A stretch of 64,000 nt of DNA from Bradyrhizobium cytisi (GCF_008123515.1 NZ_VSSR01000027.1:52065-116064), one strand, 5' to 3'; counted from the stretch's first letter, positions 18,961 through 28,471 are shown. Notes: a model not told the origin generated them from the sequence alone. Translations and numbers: made by a program.

Positions 18961-19155
18961 TCAAGGCAGGTCCGATCCTTGCGAGGTTCGCTCGATCCGA
19001 TGGATGACGGGAAGGTTTTGCTCGATCGCCTTCGCGAGCACAGTTCCCGTGGTCCGACCGAGCTCCTTCGCGATCATCGTGATTGGCTTGGTCCCTGCAA
19101 GTTTCCTGAGCCGATTGAGGTCGTCGTCGCTCCACGATTGCTTCCAGCGCGCCAT
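18961..19155 (-). CDS. Small SANT/Myb-like helix-turn-helix protein
   Basis: 64 residues, beginning MARWKQSWSDDDLNRLRKLAG and followed by ITMIAKELGRTTGTVLAKA, the three-helix pattern with conserved Trp and the GRT...AK recognition helix seen in SANT/GcrA-like small DNA-binding proteins. A regulatory role is inferred. It lies 150 bp upstream of the MscS gene on the same strand. Small proteins of this layout are frequent in Bradyrhizobium genomes. Confidence 0.65.
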   Translation of the reverse strand: MARWKQSWSDDDLNRLRKLAGTKPITMIAKELGRTTGTVLAKAIEQNLPVIHRIERTSQGSDLP

Positions 19156-19372
19156 GTCTCCTGGGTCCCGCTACACAAGCCCTGCGCCCGACTCGGACTG
19201 TAATTGTCCTCCTCACGAAAAGCAGCCGGTCCAGATGTGCCGTCCACGGCAAGGGGTGTTCCGTCACTCCCCAGCGTTTTGGCACAAACTGCACTTGTCA
19301 CCGTCGCTCATCGAGGCGTGAGTGGCCTATTACGCCTCGCAGCCGCCGGATGTGGTGAAGGCGGTGGATTGA

Positions 19373-19855
19373 TCAGGACGACGCCAGCTTCGGCCGGCCG
19401 TAGATCGCATCGGCCCGCTTCTCGAACGCGGCCGAGAAGCGCGCAAACGCAGCGTCGAACATCGAGCCCATCAGCATGGCCAGCATGCGGCTCTTGAATT
19501 CATAGGCGAGGAAGAAGCCTACATCGCAAACGTCATGGCCCTCCTGCTGGCTTTTGGGCTCGAACGTCCAGCGGTTCTCGAGATTGCTGAACGGACCTTG
19601 CAGATATTCGACCAGGATTTTCAGATTGGCGCGATCGAGCGTCACGCGGCTGGTGAAGGATTCCTTGACCAGCTTGAACGACACCGTCATGTCGGCGACG
19701 AGCACCTCGGTGCCGTCGGGTTTCGCCATGCGCTGACGGATCTTCAGCGCGCTGCACAACGGCACGAATTCCGGGTAGCGCTCGACGTCGGCGACCAGAT
19801 CAAACATCTTGGATGCGCTGTGATTGACACGGCGCTTGCTCGAAAATTTGGGCAT
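19373..19855 (-). CDS. RatA/COQ10-like START-domain protein
   Basis: 160 residues of the SRPBCC (polyketide cyclase/START) fold. Family pattern: VNHSASKMFDLVADVERYPEFVPLC at the N-terminus, then GPFSNLENRWTF and a C-terminal helix (MLAMLMGSMFDAAFARFSAAFEKRA). Homologues bind ubiquinone (COQ10) or act on the ribosome (RatA); sequence alone does not decide. Starts 6 bp after the lipA stop, so it is the second gene of a lipA operon. Confidence 0.88.
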   Translation of the reverse strand: MPKFSSKRRVNHSASKMFDLVADVERYPEFVPLCSALKIRQRMAKPDGTEVLVADMTVSFKLVKESFTSRVTLDRANLKILVEYLQGPFSNLENRWTFEPKSQQEGHDVCDVGFFLAYEFKSRMLAMLMGSMFDAAFARFSAAFEKRADAIYGRPKLASS

Positions 19856-19861
19856 AGCGGT

Positions 19862-20818
19862 TCAGCGAGCCGTTGCGGCCCGCGCAGCCTTCAGTCTCGC
19901 AAAGTCCTCGCCGGCATGATGCGACGAACGGGTGAGCGGGCTCGCCGACACCATAAGGAAGCCCTTGGTGTAAGCCACCTTTTCGTAAGAATTGAACTCG
20001 TCCGGCGGCACGTAGCGCATCACGGCGTGATGCTTGCGCGTCGGCTGGAGGTACTGCCCGATGGTGAGGAAGTCGACGTCGGCGGAGCGCAGGTCGTCCA
20101 TCACCTGCTGCACCTCGTGGCGCTCCTCGCCGAGGCCCACCATGATGCCGGACTTGGTGAAGATCGCGGGATCGAGCTCCTTGACCCGCTGCAACAACCG
20201 GATCGAATGGAAATAGCGCGCACCGGGCCGCACGCTGAGATAGCGCGACGGCACGGTCTCGAGATTGTGGTTGAAGACGTCGGGCTTGGCCGCGACGACG
20301 ATGTCAAGCGCGCCTTCCTTGCGAAGAAAATCGGGCGTCAGGATCTCGATCGTGGTCGAGGGGCACGCGGCCCGGATCGCACGGATAGTCTGTGCAAAAT
20401 GCTCGGCGCCGCCATCGGCGAGATCGTCGCGGTCGACCGAGGTGATGACGACGTGGGCGAGTCCCAGCTTGGCGACGGCCTCGGCGACGTTCTGCGGCTC
20501 GGCCGCATCCAGCGCATTTGGCATGCCGGTCTTGACGTTGCAGAAGGCGCAGGCACGGGTGCAGGTGTCACCCATGATCATGAAGGTCGCGTGCTTCTTG
20601 TCCCAGCACTCGCCGATATTCGGGCAGCCCGCCTCCTCGCACACCGTGTGCAGGCCATTGGCGCGCACGATGTTGCGCGTGTCGGCATAGCCGCGGGTAT
20701 TAGGGGCGCGCACGCGGATCCAGTCCGGCTTCGGCGGCGAAGCGGAATCGGGGCGGTTCACCTTTTCGGGGTGGCGCGGGCGCAACGGGTTCGTGATGGT
20801 ATCGACAATAACGACCAT
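19862..20818 (-). CDS. lipA: Lipoyl synthase
   Basis: 318 residues. Radical-SAM enzyme that inserts two sulfurs into protein-bound octanoate. The auxiliary cluster cysteines are in CEEAGCPNIGECW, the radical-SAM cluster in CTRACAFCNV, and the C-terminal serine motif in SPLTRSSHHAGEDF. Length matches the family. Starts with ATG at 20818; divergent from the mpg gene. Confidence 0.97.
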   Translation of the reverse strand: MVVIVDTITNPLRPRHPEKVNRPDSASPPKPDWIRVRAPNTRGYADTRNIVRANGLHTVCEEAGCPNIGECWDKKHATFMIMGDTCTRACAFCNVKTGMPNALDAAEPQNVAEAVAKLGLAHVVITSVDRDDLADGGAEHFAQTIRAIRAACPSTTIEILTPDFLRKEGALDIVVAAKPDVFNHNLETVPSRYLSVRPGARYFHSIRLLQRVKELDPAIFTKSGIMVGLGEERHEVQQVMDDLRSADVDFLTIGQYLQPTRKHHAVMRYVPPDEFNSYEKVAYTKGFLMVSASPLTRSSHHAGEDFARLKAARAATAR

Positions 20819-20948
20819 GGGGTGTCCGGTCTGTTCAGGTCCTACCTAGTCGGTCTGGTTGCCTGCTGCAACCCGGCTCGCCCTGCTTCAGGGAACATGG
20901 CAGATATGGGCAATATCCTGCTCTGTTCTCTGGCGATTCTCACGTCGA

Positions 20949-21551
20949 ATGGCTCCAACCTCGAAGACTTCCACACCGCGGCTTGGCAAAGCCCTGAAGC
21001 GCGGCTTTTTCGACCGCAATGTCCGCGAGGTCGCGCCCGATTTGATCGGTGCGACCATGCTGGTCGATGGCGTCGGCGGGATCATCGTCGAGGTCGAGGC
21101 CTATCATCATACCGAGCCGGCGGCGCACTCCTACAACGGCCCGACGCCGCGGAACCGGATCATGTTCGGCCCGCCCGGCTTTGCCTATATCTACCGTTCC
21201 TACGGCATCCACTGGTGCGTCAACTTCGTCTGCGAGGCGGAAGGTTCGGCCGCCGCCGTGCTGATCCGCGCGCTGGAGCCGACGCATGGCCTCGCCGCGA
21301 TGCGCCGCCGCCGCCACCTCCAGGATCTGCACGCGCTGTGCTCGGGCCCGGGCAAGCTCACCGAAGCGCTTGGGATCACCATCGCGCACAACACACTGCC
21401 GCTGGACCGGCCGCCGATCGCGCTGCATGCGCGGACAGAGGATGTCGAGGTCGCGACCGGCATCCGCATCGGCATCACCAAGGCCGTCGAGCTGCCCTGG
21501 CGCTATGGCGTCAGGGGTTCGAAATTCCTCAGCAAGCCGTTTCCGAAATAA
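20949..21551 (+). CDS. mpg: DNA-3-methyladenine glycosylase (AAG/MPG type)
   Basis: 200 residues from ATG 20949; an open stretch upstream is not family-like. Excises alkylated purines in base-excision repair. Family segments: LIGATMLVDGVGGIIVEVEAYH (catalytic Glu in VEVEAY), SYNGPTPRNRIMFGPPGFAYIYRSYGIHWCVN, CSGPGKLTEALGI, and the C-terminal PWRYGVRGSKFLSKPFP. The stop is 2 bp from the end of the convergent valS. Confidence 0.93.
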   Translation: MAPTSKTSTPRLGKALKRGFFDRNVREVAPDLIGATMLVDGVGGIIVEVEAYHHTEPAAHSYNGPTPRNRIMFGPPGFAYIYRSYGIHWCVNFVCEAEGSAAAVLIRALEPTHGLAAMRRRRHLQDLHALCSGPGKLTEALGITIAHNTLPLDRPPIALHARTEDVEVATGIRIGITKAVELPWRYGVRGSKFLSKPFPK

Positions 21552-21553
21552 GC

Positions 21554-24430
21554 TTACGACGCCTGCTTCAGCCGCTCGAGCGCTTCGAGCAGCTTGGCCT
21601 TGCGGGCCAGCGCCGCCTCGCGCTTTTCGCGCTCCTCCTCGACGACCTCTTCGGCAGCGTTGGCGACGAATTTCTCGTTCGCGAGCTTCGACTCGGCGCG
21701 CTTGATGTCGGCGTCGGCCTTGCCGATCTCCTTGTCGAGACGCGTGCTCTCGGCGGCGACGTCGATCACGCCCTTCAGCGGCAACGCGGCCACCTCGCCC
21801 CGGACGAGGAGCTGAACTGCACCATCGGGCGCGCGGTCGGCAAAGGAGATGTCGGAGAGCCGCGCCATGCGCTTGATGACGTCGATCCAGCGCGGTGCAC
21901 GTTCCCTGGTCTCGGTTGAGGCACCCACGAGCACAAGCGCCGTCAGCGTCGCCGGCGGGATGTTCATCTCGGCGCGCACCGAGCGGATCTGCGTGACGAG
22001 GTCGATCACCCAACCGATTTCGGCTTCAGCCTTCGGATCGGCGAAGTCGGCATGGTCGAAGATCGGCATCACCAATGCCGGTGAGATCAGCGGATCGGTC
22101 GGACCGGCCGCAGCCGCAAGCATCGCAAGCTGCTCCGGCGTCGGACCGGACGGCTTCAGCGGCCATGGCGCCAGCGCGAGCAGGCCGTCGCGCTTGGCCG
22201 TCACCTCCCAAAGCTCTTCGGTGATGAAGGGCATGAAGGGATGCAGCAGCTTCAAGATCTCGTCGCGCGCCCAGGCAACCATGGCGCGGGTCTCGACCCT
22301 CAGCGGGCCGTCGGCGCCGAGCAGCGCAGGCTTTGCGAGCTCGACATACCAGTCGCAATAGACATTCAAGACGAACCGGTACATTGCACTCGCAGCTTCG
22401 TTGAAGCTATGAGCTTCAAGCGCCTCTGTAACCTCGCGAGTGGCCTGTGCAGTCTCGTGTGCGATCCAGCGATTCAGCGGTTCATTCGCCTTCGCCGGCT
22501 CAAAGCCTTCCGGCAAGACGCAATCGTTCATCTCCGCGAAGCGACATGCGTTCCAGAGCTTGGTCGCAAAATTGCGATTGATTTCGACAAGCTGCGACGA
22601 AAGCTTGATGTCATGCGTGTGGGCCGCCTCTCGCGCCAACGCAAAGCGGAGAGCATCGGCGCCGTACTCGTCGATGAGGTTGAGCGGGTCGATGACGTTG
22701 CCTTTCGACTTCGACATCTTCGCGCCCTTCTCGTCGCGAACGAGGCGATGAATATAGACGGTCGAGAACGGCGCCTCCTTCATGAAGTGAAGGCCCATCA
22801 TCATCATGCGCGCGACCCAGAAGAAGATGATGTCCCAGCCCGTGACCAGCACGTTGGTCGGGTAGTAGCGCTTCACCTCGGGCGCGTCTTCGGGCCAGCC
22901 GAGCGTCGAGAACGGCCACAGCGCCGAGGAGAACCAGGTGTCGAGCACGTCCTCGTCGCGGGTGATGAAGCCTTCGCGCTTGTTGCGGTCGAGCGCCATC
23001 TCGCGGCCCTGCTCGGCCGTGATGACTTCCTGCTCGACGTAATAGCCGAGCGCGTGGCTGACGGCCTCCTCCTCGGTCTGGGCGACGAAGACCCTGCCGT
23101 CCGGCCCGTACCAGGCCGGGATCTGATGGCCCCACCAAAGCTGGCGCGAGATGCACCAGGGCTGGATGTTCTCCATCCACTCGAAATAGGTCTTTTCCCA
23201 GTTCTTCGGCACGAACGACGTCTCGCCCGAACGCACCGCCGCGATCGCGGGTTTTGCGAGTGTCTTGGCGTCGACATACCACTGATCGGTGAGATACGGC
23301 TCGATCACGCTGTTAGAGCGGTCGCCATGCGGCACCATGTGGGTGTGCGGCTCGATCCGTTCGACGAAGCCGAACGATTCCAGCCGCTCGACGATGCGCT
23401 TGCGCGCAGCGAAGCGGTCGACCTTGTTGAACTCCTCGGCGAATTGCGAGGCGCCTTCAGGCAGGCCCTTCAGATAATCCTCGTTGTCGAGGAGATCGAG
23501 GAAGCCTTCCTTGTCGAGCACGCTGATGCGGCGCAGGCCGTGGCGATTGCCGACCTCGAAATCGTTGAAGTCGTGCGCCGGCGTCACCTTGACCGCGCCC
23601 GAGCCCTTTTCCGGATCGGAATATTCGTCGGCGACGATCTTAATCTTGCGGCCGACCAGCGGCAGGATGACGTTCTTGCCAACCAGCTTCTGGTAGCGCT
23701 CATCCTCCGGATGCACAGCCACGCCGGTATCGCCGAGCATGGTCTCCGGGCGCGTCGTGGCGACCACGATAAAGGTCGTGGGATCCTCGGGATTGAAGGT
23801 TTTGCCTTCGATCGGATAGCGCAGATACCAGAGGTTGCCCCTGACCTCGGTCTGTTGCACTTCGAGGTCGGAGATCGCGGTCAAGAGCTTGGTGTCCCAG
23901 TTCACCAGCCGCTTGTCCTTGTAGATCAGGCCGTCGCGGTGCAGCTCGACGAACACCTTGACGACCGCCTTCGACAGGCCCTCGTCCATGGTGAAGCGCT
24001 CGCGCGACCAGTCGCAGGAGGCGCCGAGGCGCTTGAGCTGGTTGATGATGGTGTCGCCGCTCTCGGCTTTCCATTGCCAGACCCGCTCCAGAAACTTCTC
24101 ACGGCCCATCTCGCGACGGCCGGGCTGCTGGCGCTCCATCAGCTGGCGCTCCACCACCATCTGGGTGGCGATACCGGCATGGTCGGTACCGGGCTGCCAC
24201 AGCACGTCGCGGCCCCGCATCCGCTCGAACCGGCACAGGATGTCCTGCAGCGTGTTGTTGAGGGCGTGGCCCATGTGCAGCGAGCCCGTCACGTTCGGCG
24301 GCGGGATCACGATGGTAAAGGGCACGGCGTCGCGGCGGTCGGGGCGACCGGCCTTGAACGCAAGGCTGTCCTCCCACACGACGGACATGCGGGCTTCAAT
24401 ATCGGCGGGCTGGTAGTTTTTCTCGATCAT
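21554..24430 (-). CDS. valS: Valyl-tRNA synthetase
   Basis: 958 residues. Class I synthetase charging tRNA-Val. The HIGH-type motif is NVTGSLHMGHALNN, the KMSKS motif is KGAKMSKSKGNVIDPL, and the editing domain segment VATTRPETMLGDTGVAVHPEDERY lies between them. The C-terminal coiled coil (RLDKEIGKADADIKRAESKL) that binds tRNA is present. Long open frames on the other strand are shadows of its high-GC codon use. Confidence 0.97.
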   Translation of the reverse strand: MIEKNYQPADIEARMSVVWEDSLAFKAGRPDRRDAVPFTIVIPPPNVTGSLHMGHALNNTLQDILCRFERMRGRDVLWQPGTDHAGIATQMVVERQLMERQQPGRREMGREKFLERVWQWKAESGDTIINQLKRLGASCDWSRERFTMDEGLSKAVVKVFVELHRDGLIYKDKRLVNWDTKLLTAISDLEVQQTEVRGNLWYLRYPIEGKTFNPEDPTTFIVVATTRPETMLGDTGVAVHPEDERYQKLVGKNVILPLVGRKIKIVADEYSDPEKGSGAVKVTPAHDFNDFEVGNRHGLRRISVLDKEGFLDLLDNEDYLKGLPEGASQFAEEFNKVDRFAARKRIVERLESFGFVERIEPHTHMVPHGDRSNSVIEPYLTDQWYVDAKTLAKPAIAAVRSGETSFVPKNWEKTYFEWMENIQPWCISRQLWWGHQIPAWYGPDGRVFVAQTEEEAVSHALGYYVEQEVITAEQGREMALDRNKREGFITRDEDVLDTWFSSALWPFSTLGWPEDAPEVKRYYPTNVLVTGWDIIFFWVARMMMMGLHFMKEAPFSTVYIHRLVRDEKGAKMSKSKGNVIDPLNLIDEYGADALRFALAREAAHTHDIKLSSQLVEINRNFATKLWNACRFAEMNDCVLPEGFEPAKANEPLNRWIAHETAQATREVTEALEAHSFNEAASAMYRFVLNVYCDWYVELAKPALLGADGPLRVETRAMVAWARDEILKLLHPFMPFITEELWEVTAKRDGLLALAPWPLKPSGPTPEQLAMLAAAAGPTDPLISPALVMPIFDHADFADPKAEAEIGWVIDLVTQIRSVRAEMNIPPATLTALVLVGASTETRERAPRWIDVIKRMARLSDISFADRAPDGAVQLLVRGEVAALPLKGVIDVAAESTRLDKEIGKADADIKRAESKLANEKFVANAAEEVVEEEREKREAALARKAKLLEALERLKQAS

Positions 24431-24558
24431 GGGGCGCTAGAAAGCCGCGCGCGGGGTTCAAGTCAACGGAAAGCTCAGCGGCAAAAGGGCTTTCCGGCCC
24501 GACCGGCAGGTCGATTATGACACAGGAGCAGGGTTTTATCGGGGTCGAGCGGCCTACT

Positions 24559-25338
24559 TCAGCGGCCGCCGCGAGAGACCCGCTCGATTTCGGCCTTCAC
24601 GATGCGTTCGACGAGGCCCGGCAGATTGTCGTCGAGCCAGGATTTCAGCATCGGACGCAGCATCTCCTTGACCAGATCCTCCAGCGTCCGCGCATTGCTG
24701 CTGAGCACCGTGTGGGCCAGGGAATTGAAGGCGGATTCGACCGCCGAGACGGTCGACTGGGCCAGGATCGGCTGCTGCGGCGGCAGTGGCGGCGCATCGA
24801 AGTCGACCGATGCATAGGATGGCGGCGGCGATGTCGGACGGGGCGGCGGCGCTTCGGCGAATTCGAGATCGTCGCGCGGCTCGACCCTGTGGAAGCTCGG
24901 CGGCGGTGGCGCGGGCGTCGGCTCCGGGTCCATCGCCATCTCGTCGGTCAGCTCGAGCACGTCGGGTTCGGGCTCAGGCTCGGGTTCGGGGACCCGCACC
25001 TCAGGCGCAGGCGTGGCTTCGTCGAGGCCCGCCAGCAGTGCGTCGATGTCGTCCTGGTTGTTGGGGCCGACATCCGCTGCTGGCGCAGGGGGCGGCGCCG
25101 GCGCGGGCTTCGCGGCCGGCGGTGGCGCGGGCTTTTCAGCGGCAGGTTTTGCAGGCGCGACCTTGGATGGTGGAATGTCGGCCATCGCCTGGGGCTTTGG
25201 TGCGGGCGTGGCGGGTGCCGGCGCGGGCTTTGCAGCCTCTGCGGGCGGCGGCTTGGCCTCATCATCGGCAATGATGCGCCGGATCGAGGCCAGAATCTCC
25301 TCCATGGAGGGTTCTGTGACCTTTGCAGGCTGCGTCAT
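24559..25338 (-). CDS. PopZ-like cell-pole organizing protein (DUF2497)
   Basis: 259 residues from ATG 25338, preceded by GGAG with a 6-nt spacer; a GTG four codons earlier is an alternative. The N-terminal helix PSMEEILASIRRIIADDE and the C-terminal helical part (LEDLVKEMLRPMLKSWLDDNLPGLVERIVKAEIERV) match the PopZ/DUF2497 family, joined by a long Pro/Ala/Glu-rich disordered linker (about residues 35-190). In Caulobacter PopZ forms a polar microdomain that tethers the chromosome origin. Located next to valS, as often seen in alphaproteobacteria. Confidence 0.88.
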   Translation of the reverse strand: MTQPAKVTEPSMEEILASIRRIIADDEAKPPPAEAAKPAPAPATPAPKPQAMADIPPSKVAPAKPAAEKPAPPPAAKPAPAPPPAPAADVGPNNQDDIDALLAGLDEATPAPEVRVPEPEPEPEPDVLELTDEMAMDPEPTPAPPPPSFHRVEPRDDLEFAEAPPPRPTSPPPSYASVDFDAPPLPPQQPILAQSTVSAVESAFNSLAHTVLSSNARTLEDLVKEMLRPMLKSWLDDNLPGLVERIVKAEIERVSRGGR

Positions 25339-25641
25339 CTCCGACTCCACATCATCAACGCCCTCGCATGCGTTGTTTTACACCAAGCACGACAGGATTG
25401 GCCGGTTCCGGATGTGCGCCCCGACATTTTCGCCGCGACAGCCAGACTTGTCCCCAGATCACGGCTCAACGTGAGGCGGCGCGCCCCAGCCCCGTCACTC
25501 AAGCATTACGCATGCAACATTGGATGCGGGGCGAATCGACCCGCAGCTTCTTGGCAAGGCTATGTCAGGGATTTTGGTGATTGCAAGCAAAGCACCGATC
25601 GGCCATGGCAGTTTGCGAGGCCGACCGGAGGACTACGGGTC

Positions 25642-27045
25642 TTAGCGTCCGTCGGGCGTACGCACGCCGACCCAGCTATCGCGGACCTGCTGGTAGTGCA
25701 CGCTCGGATCGTAGACCGTGGTGTTGAGTCCGAGCACCTGCGGTGCAAGGCGGCCAACCGCGTTGAGCACCGAATAGGACGCCACCACGCGGTCATGCTG
25801 GGCCGTGACGAGTGCAACGCGTGCGTTCACCAGGGCCTGCTGTGCGTTGAGCACGTCGAGCGTGGTGCGCTGGCCGGCCTTGGCCTCTTCGCGGACGCCG
25901 TTCAGCGCGATCTCGGAAGCCGTGACCTGCGCCTGCGCGGACTGCACTTGCGCCTTGCCGGCTTCCAACTGGCCCCAGGCCTGCACGACGTTCGCGCGGG
26001 TCTGGTCGCGGGTGGTTTCAAGATTCAGGCGCTGCTGCGCCAAGTTCTCTTTCGATTGGCGGATCAGCGCATATTCAGCGCCGCCTTGAAAGATCGGCAC
26101 CGAAGCAGTCGCGATGGCGGACGCGGTATTCGTTCGGAAAACCTGGAGGGTCTGCTGGTAGGCCGTACTCACGCCAGCTTGAACCGTGACCGTCGGCAGC
26201 AGTGCGCCTTCGTTGATCTTAACCTGAAGATAGTTGACGTCGATGCCGTACATCGACGCCGTGACGTTGGGATTCTCCACCAGGCTGAGACTGACCGCAG
26301 AGGCGATCGTCCCGGGCAGGAAGCGATCGACCGGCGAGCCGGGGGCAAGGTTGGTCGGCTCGTTTCCGATGATCCGGCGGAAAGTCGCGCGCGTCGTCGT
26401 GAGATTCGATTCGGCGGTCAGCGCTTGAGTCTTGCCGGCAGCCAGCTGCGCTTCGGATTGCGCCACGTCTGTGCGCGTGACCTCGCCGACGTTGAAGCGA
26501 TCTCGCGTTTGCTTGAGCGTCTGCTCGAGCACGCGCACGTTGCTGCGCTGAACTTCGAGAGTTGCCGCGTCACGCAGGTAGTCCATGTAGCTCGTGGCAG
26601 CCTGCAGCAGGACCGTCTGCTCGAGCACACGCAACGCCTCGCGGGACCCCGAGACCTGGCTCTCCGCCGCGCGCGTCCTGTTGGCAGTCTGATTGCCGTT
26701 GTAGAGCGTCTGATTAACGGTCAGGCTCGCACTGTTGGACTGGAGGACGCCATTGAATGTCGCTCCCTTCTGCGCTTGCTGGGTATCCTGATATTGATAC
26801 CCGGTGCCGAGGGTCACATTGACCTTGGGGCGATAGCCCGACAAGGCCTGCGGCACACCTTCGTCGGTCGAGCGCACCTGAGCGCGCTGTGCGTTGAGCT
26901 GCGGATTGTTCTGATAGGCGCGCACCAGCGCGGCCTCGATCGTATCCGCCAATGCAGGCGTCGGCCCGGCGAGCGCCGTCAGGAGGACCGAAACCGCTGC
27001 TCCGGTGAAGAACTTCACCCCATGCATCCTTGAAAATCCGTTCAT
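25642..27045 (-). CDS. TolC-family outer membrane protein
   Basis: 467 residues from ATG 27045 (an alternative ATG is at 27027). Signal peptide: KFFTGAAVSVLLTALAGPTPALA with likely cleavage before DTIEAAL. The paired TolC repeats each begin with long helices (ALVRAYQNNPQLNAQRAQVRS; SLVENPNVTASMYGIDVNYL) and contain the SLTVNQTLYNGNQT strand and ASVPIFQGGAEYALIRQSKE. No lipobox cysteine, so TolC type rather than NodT/OprM type. Would provide the outer membrane channel for type I secretion or RND pumps. A separate OprM-type channel is encoded at 58866-60341. Confidence 0.92.
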   Translation of the reverse strand: MNGFSRMHGVKFFTGAAVSVLLTALAGPTPALADTIEAALVRAYQNNPQLNAQRAQVRSTDEGVPQALSGYRPKVNVTLGTGYQYQDTQQAQKGATFNGVLQSNSASLTVNQTLYNGNQTANRTRAAESQVSGSREALRVLEQTVLLQAATSYMDYLRDAATLEVQRSNVRVLEQTLKQTRDRFNVGEVTRTDVAQSEAQLAAGKTQALTAESNLTTTRATFRRIIGNEPTNLAPGSPVDRFLPGTIASAVSLSLVENPNVTASMYGIDVNYLQVKINEGALLPTVTVQAGVSTAYQQTLQVFRTNTASAIATASVPIFQGGAEYALIRQSKENLAQQRLNLETTRDQTRANVVQAWGQLEAGKAQVQSAQAQVTASEIALNGVREEAKAGQRTTLDVLNAQQALVNARVALVTAQHDRVVASYSVLNAVGRLAPQVLGLNTTVYDPSVHYQQVRDSWVGVRTPDGR

Positions 27046-27097
27046 TCTCACGTCAGGCTCGTGCCCGCGAGCCTGGTTACCGTATCCAAGTGGAGTC

Positions 27098-27113
27098 GTT
27101 GCCCCGGGGCAAC
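27098..27113. promoter_or_regulatory. 16-bp perfect palindrome upstream of tolC-like gene
   Basis: GTTGCCCCGGGGCAAC is a perfect palindrome without spacer, 53 bp upstream of the tolC-like start. It could be an operator for a dimeric regulator. Nothing else in the window repeats it. Confidence 0.4.
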
Positions 27114-27136
27114 ATAGGACGCGACTGAGCGCAACG

Positions 27137-27156
27137 GAACTACCTCCGGGTAGTTC
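27137..27156 (-). terminator. Inverted repeat between PIMT-like gene and tolC-like gene
   Basis: GAACTACC and GGTAGTTC are perfect 8-bp arms with a 4-nt loop, 77 bp after the PIMT-like stop on the minus strand. No T-run follows on that strand, so it may be an operator instead of a terminator. Confidence 0.35.
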
Positions 27157-27232
27157 TCGGTGGAAACTCTTCACGTGCAGCATCCCGGCCACACTTCTGA
27201 TTCAGAACGGGATTTTAACGGGGTTTCGGCCG

Positions 27233-27895
27233 TCAGAAGACGAAGGCGGCGGCCCGTTCCAGCCCCGGAAGCACCGGGGCGGCGGCGTCGAACAGCGACC
27301 GATGGCCGAATTCGCCGTGGGTACGGGTCACGATCATGGCCCGTGATGGCCGGGATTCGGCCGAGACCCCCACCAGGCGTCCCCCTTCCCTGAGCTGGCC
27401 GAACAGCCCGTCCGGCGTCACTTCGGTCGCGCCGTTGAGGATGATCACGTCATAGGGCGCGGCAGCCGGATCGCCCTCGGCACAGGCGGCGACCTTGGAG
27501 GTCACGTTGGTGAGCCCGAGCCCGGCGAAGGCGTCCTTGGCTTTCGCAGCCAGAGCCGAATCGCTCTCCGTTGCCGTGACCTGGCGCGCAAGCTTGGCGG
27601 CCAGCGCGGCGAGGTAGCCGGTGGCGCAGCCGACGACCAGCACGTTGTCGCTTTCGCCGATCTCGGCGGCCTGGAGCAGCTTGCCGATCAGCTGCGGCTT
27701 GATCAGGAAGCGCTTGGCGCCGCCCTCGCTCACATCGAGATCGAGGTCGAGATAGGCCAGCGCCTGCCGGTTCGCCGGCACAAAGGCCTCGCGGGGAACC
27801 GTGAGCATGGCATCGAGAATGCCGCGATCGGTGACGTCATTGGTGCGCACCTGGCCATCGACCATTTTTAGGCGCGCGGTCGAGAAACCGGACAT
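27233..27895 (-). CDS. PIMT-like methyltransferase
   Basis: 220 residues from ATG 27895. Begins ARLKMVDGQVRTNDVTDRGILDAMLTVPREAFVP, the N-terminal pattern of protein-L-isoaspartate O-methyltransferases, with a Rossmann SAM-binding loop VLVVGCATGYLAALAAKLA and an acidic residue ending strand 2 (VTATESD). Relatives next to tolC in rhizobia are annotated as PIMT-like; the substrate is not certain because the usual glycine-rich loop is VGCATGY rather than IGTGSGY. The frame is open upstream but homology starts here. Confidence 0.85.
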   Translation of the reverse strand: MSGFSTARLKMVDGQVRTNDVTDRGILDAMLTVPREAFVPANRQALAYLDLDLDVSEGGAKRFLIKPQLIGKLLQAAEIGESDNVLVVGCATGYLAALAAKLARQVTATESDSALAAKAKDAFAGLGLTNVTSKVAACAEGDPAAAPYDVIILNGATEVTPDGLFGQLREGGRLVGVSAESRPSRAMIVTRTHGEFGHRSLFDAAAPVLPGLERAAAFVF

Positions 27896-28032
27896 TTGCG
27901 GACCCTGCAAGGCGGACAATAGCCGCGGACGAAACTTGGCGGCATATTTGGAGCAGGCTCCGCGAAAACGCAACACGTCCGTTGGCCGGTGAACCAACGG
28001 CGACGCCACGCAGGCATCGGAGGCGAGATGGC

Positions 28033-28212
28033 CTATTCGATCGCGACGGCAAGGCGGCCGATCAGGGCCGCCACTTCGTCCAGCCGCGCCGAATCGGGGG
28101 TCTCGACCGCGCGGGCCAGACAAGCCAGGCATTCATCGTCGCTCAGCTCGGGAATATCGGCCGGCAGAATCGAGGGGGCCAGGTGGGCGCGGTCGATCTG
28201 GATGTCGGGCAT
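28033..28212 (-). CDS. Small hypothetical protein
   Basis: 59 residues from ATG 28212, preceded by GGAG with a 9-nt spacer. The sequence is acidic and helical (PELSDDECLACLARAVETPDSARLDEVAALIGRLAVAIE), without a recognisable domain. The frame continues upstream through the attL tRNA fragment, which is not coding. Lies just outside the mobile element. Confidence 0.45.
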   Translation of the reverse strand: MPDIQIDRAHLAPSILPADIPELSDDECLACLARAVETPDSARLDEVAALIGRLAVAIE

Positions 28213-28423
28213 GGGAATCAGCTCCGTAAGAGTCCGGCCCCACCAAGCTCGATTCGAATTAAGTCGATTTGGTGCCGTCTGCGTAGTGGGGATGCCGCCG
28301 TCCCACACATCCGCTTGAGCGCGATTCTGCTGGACGCAAGCGTAACGACGCGGAGAAACTGATCGTGCGACATCGCGCGCCGCATCAGCGAACGCCAACA
28401 AATAATTGAAAACGAAGCGGAAT

Positions 28424-28471
28424 TTGGCTCCCCGGGCTGGATTCGAACCAGCGACCATCCGATTAACAGTC
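28424..28471 (-). repeat. attL: 3' fragment of tRNA-Asn
   Basis: Identical over 48 bp to 44210-44257. On the minus strand it holds the tRNA part from the anticodon stem (GACTGTTAATC) to the CCA end. It is the displaced 3' half of the original target gene and not a functional tRNA. Confidence 0.93.

Noticed and set aside
22241..24520. Long + strand frame opposite valS
   Set aside because: Valyl-tRNA synthetase on the minus strand is unambiguous; the other frame has no domain.
24517..27033. Long + strand frame across the popZ-like and tolC-like genes
   Set aside because: It crosses two well supported genes and their intergenic region, without recognisable features.
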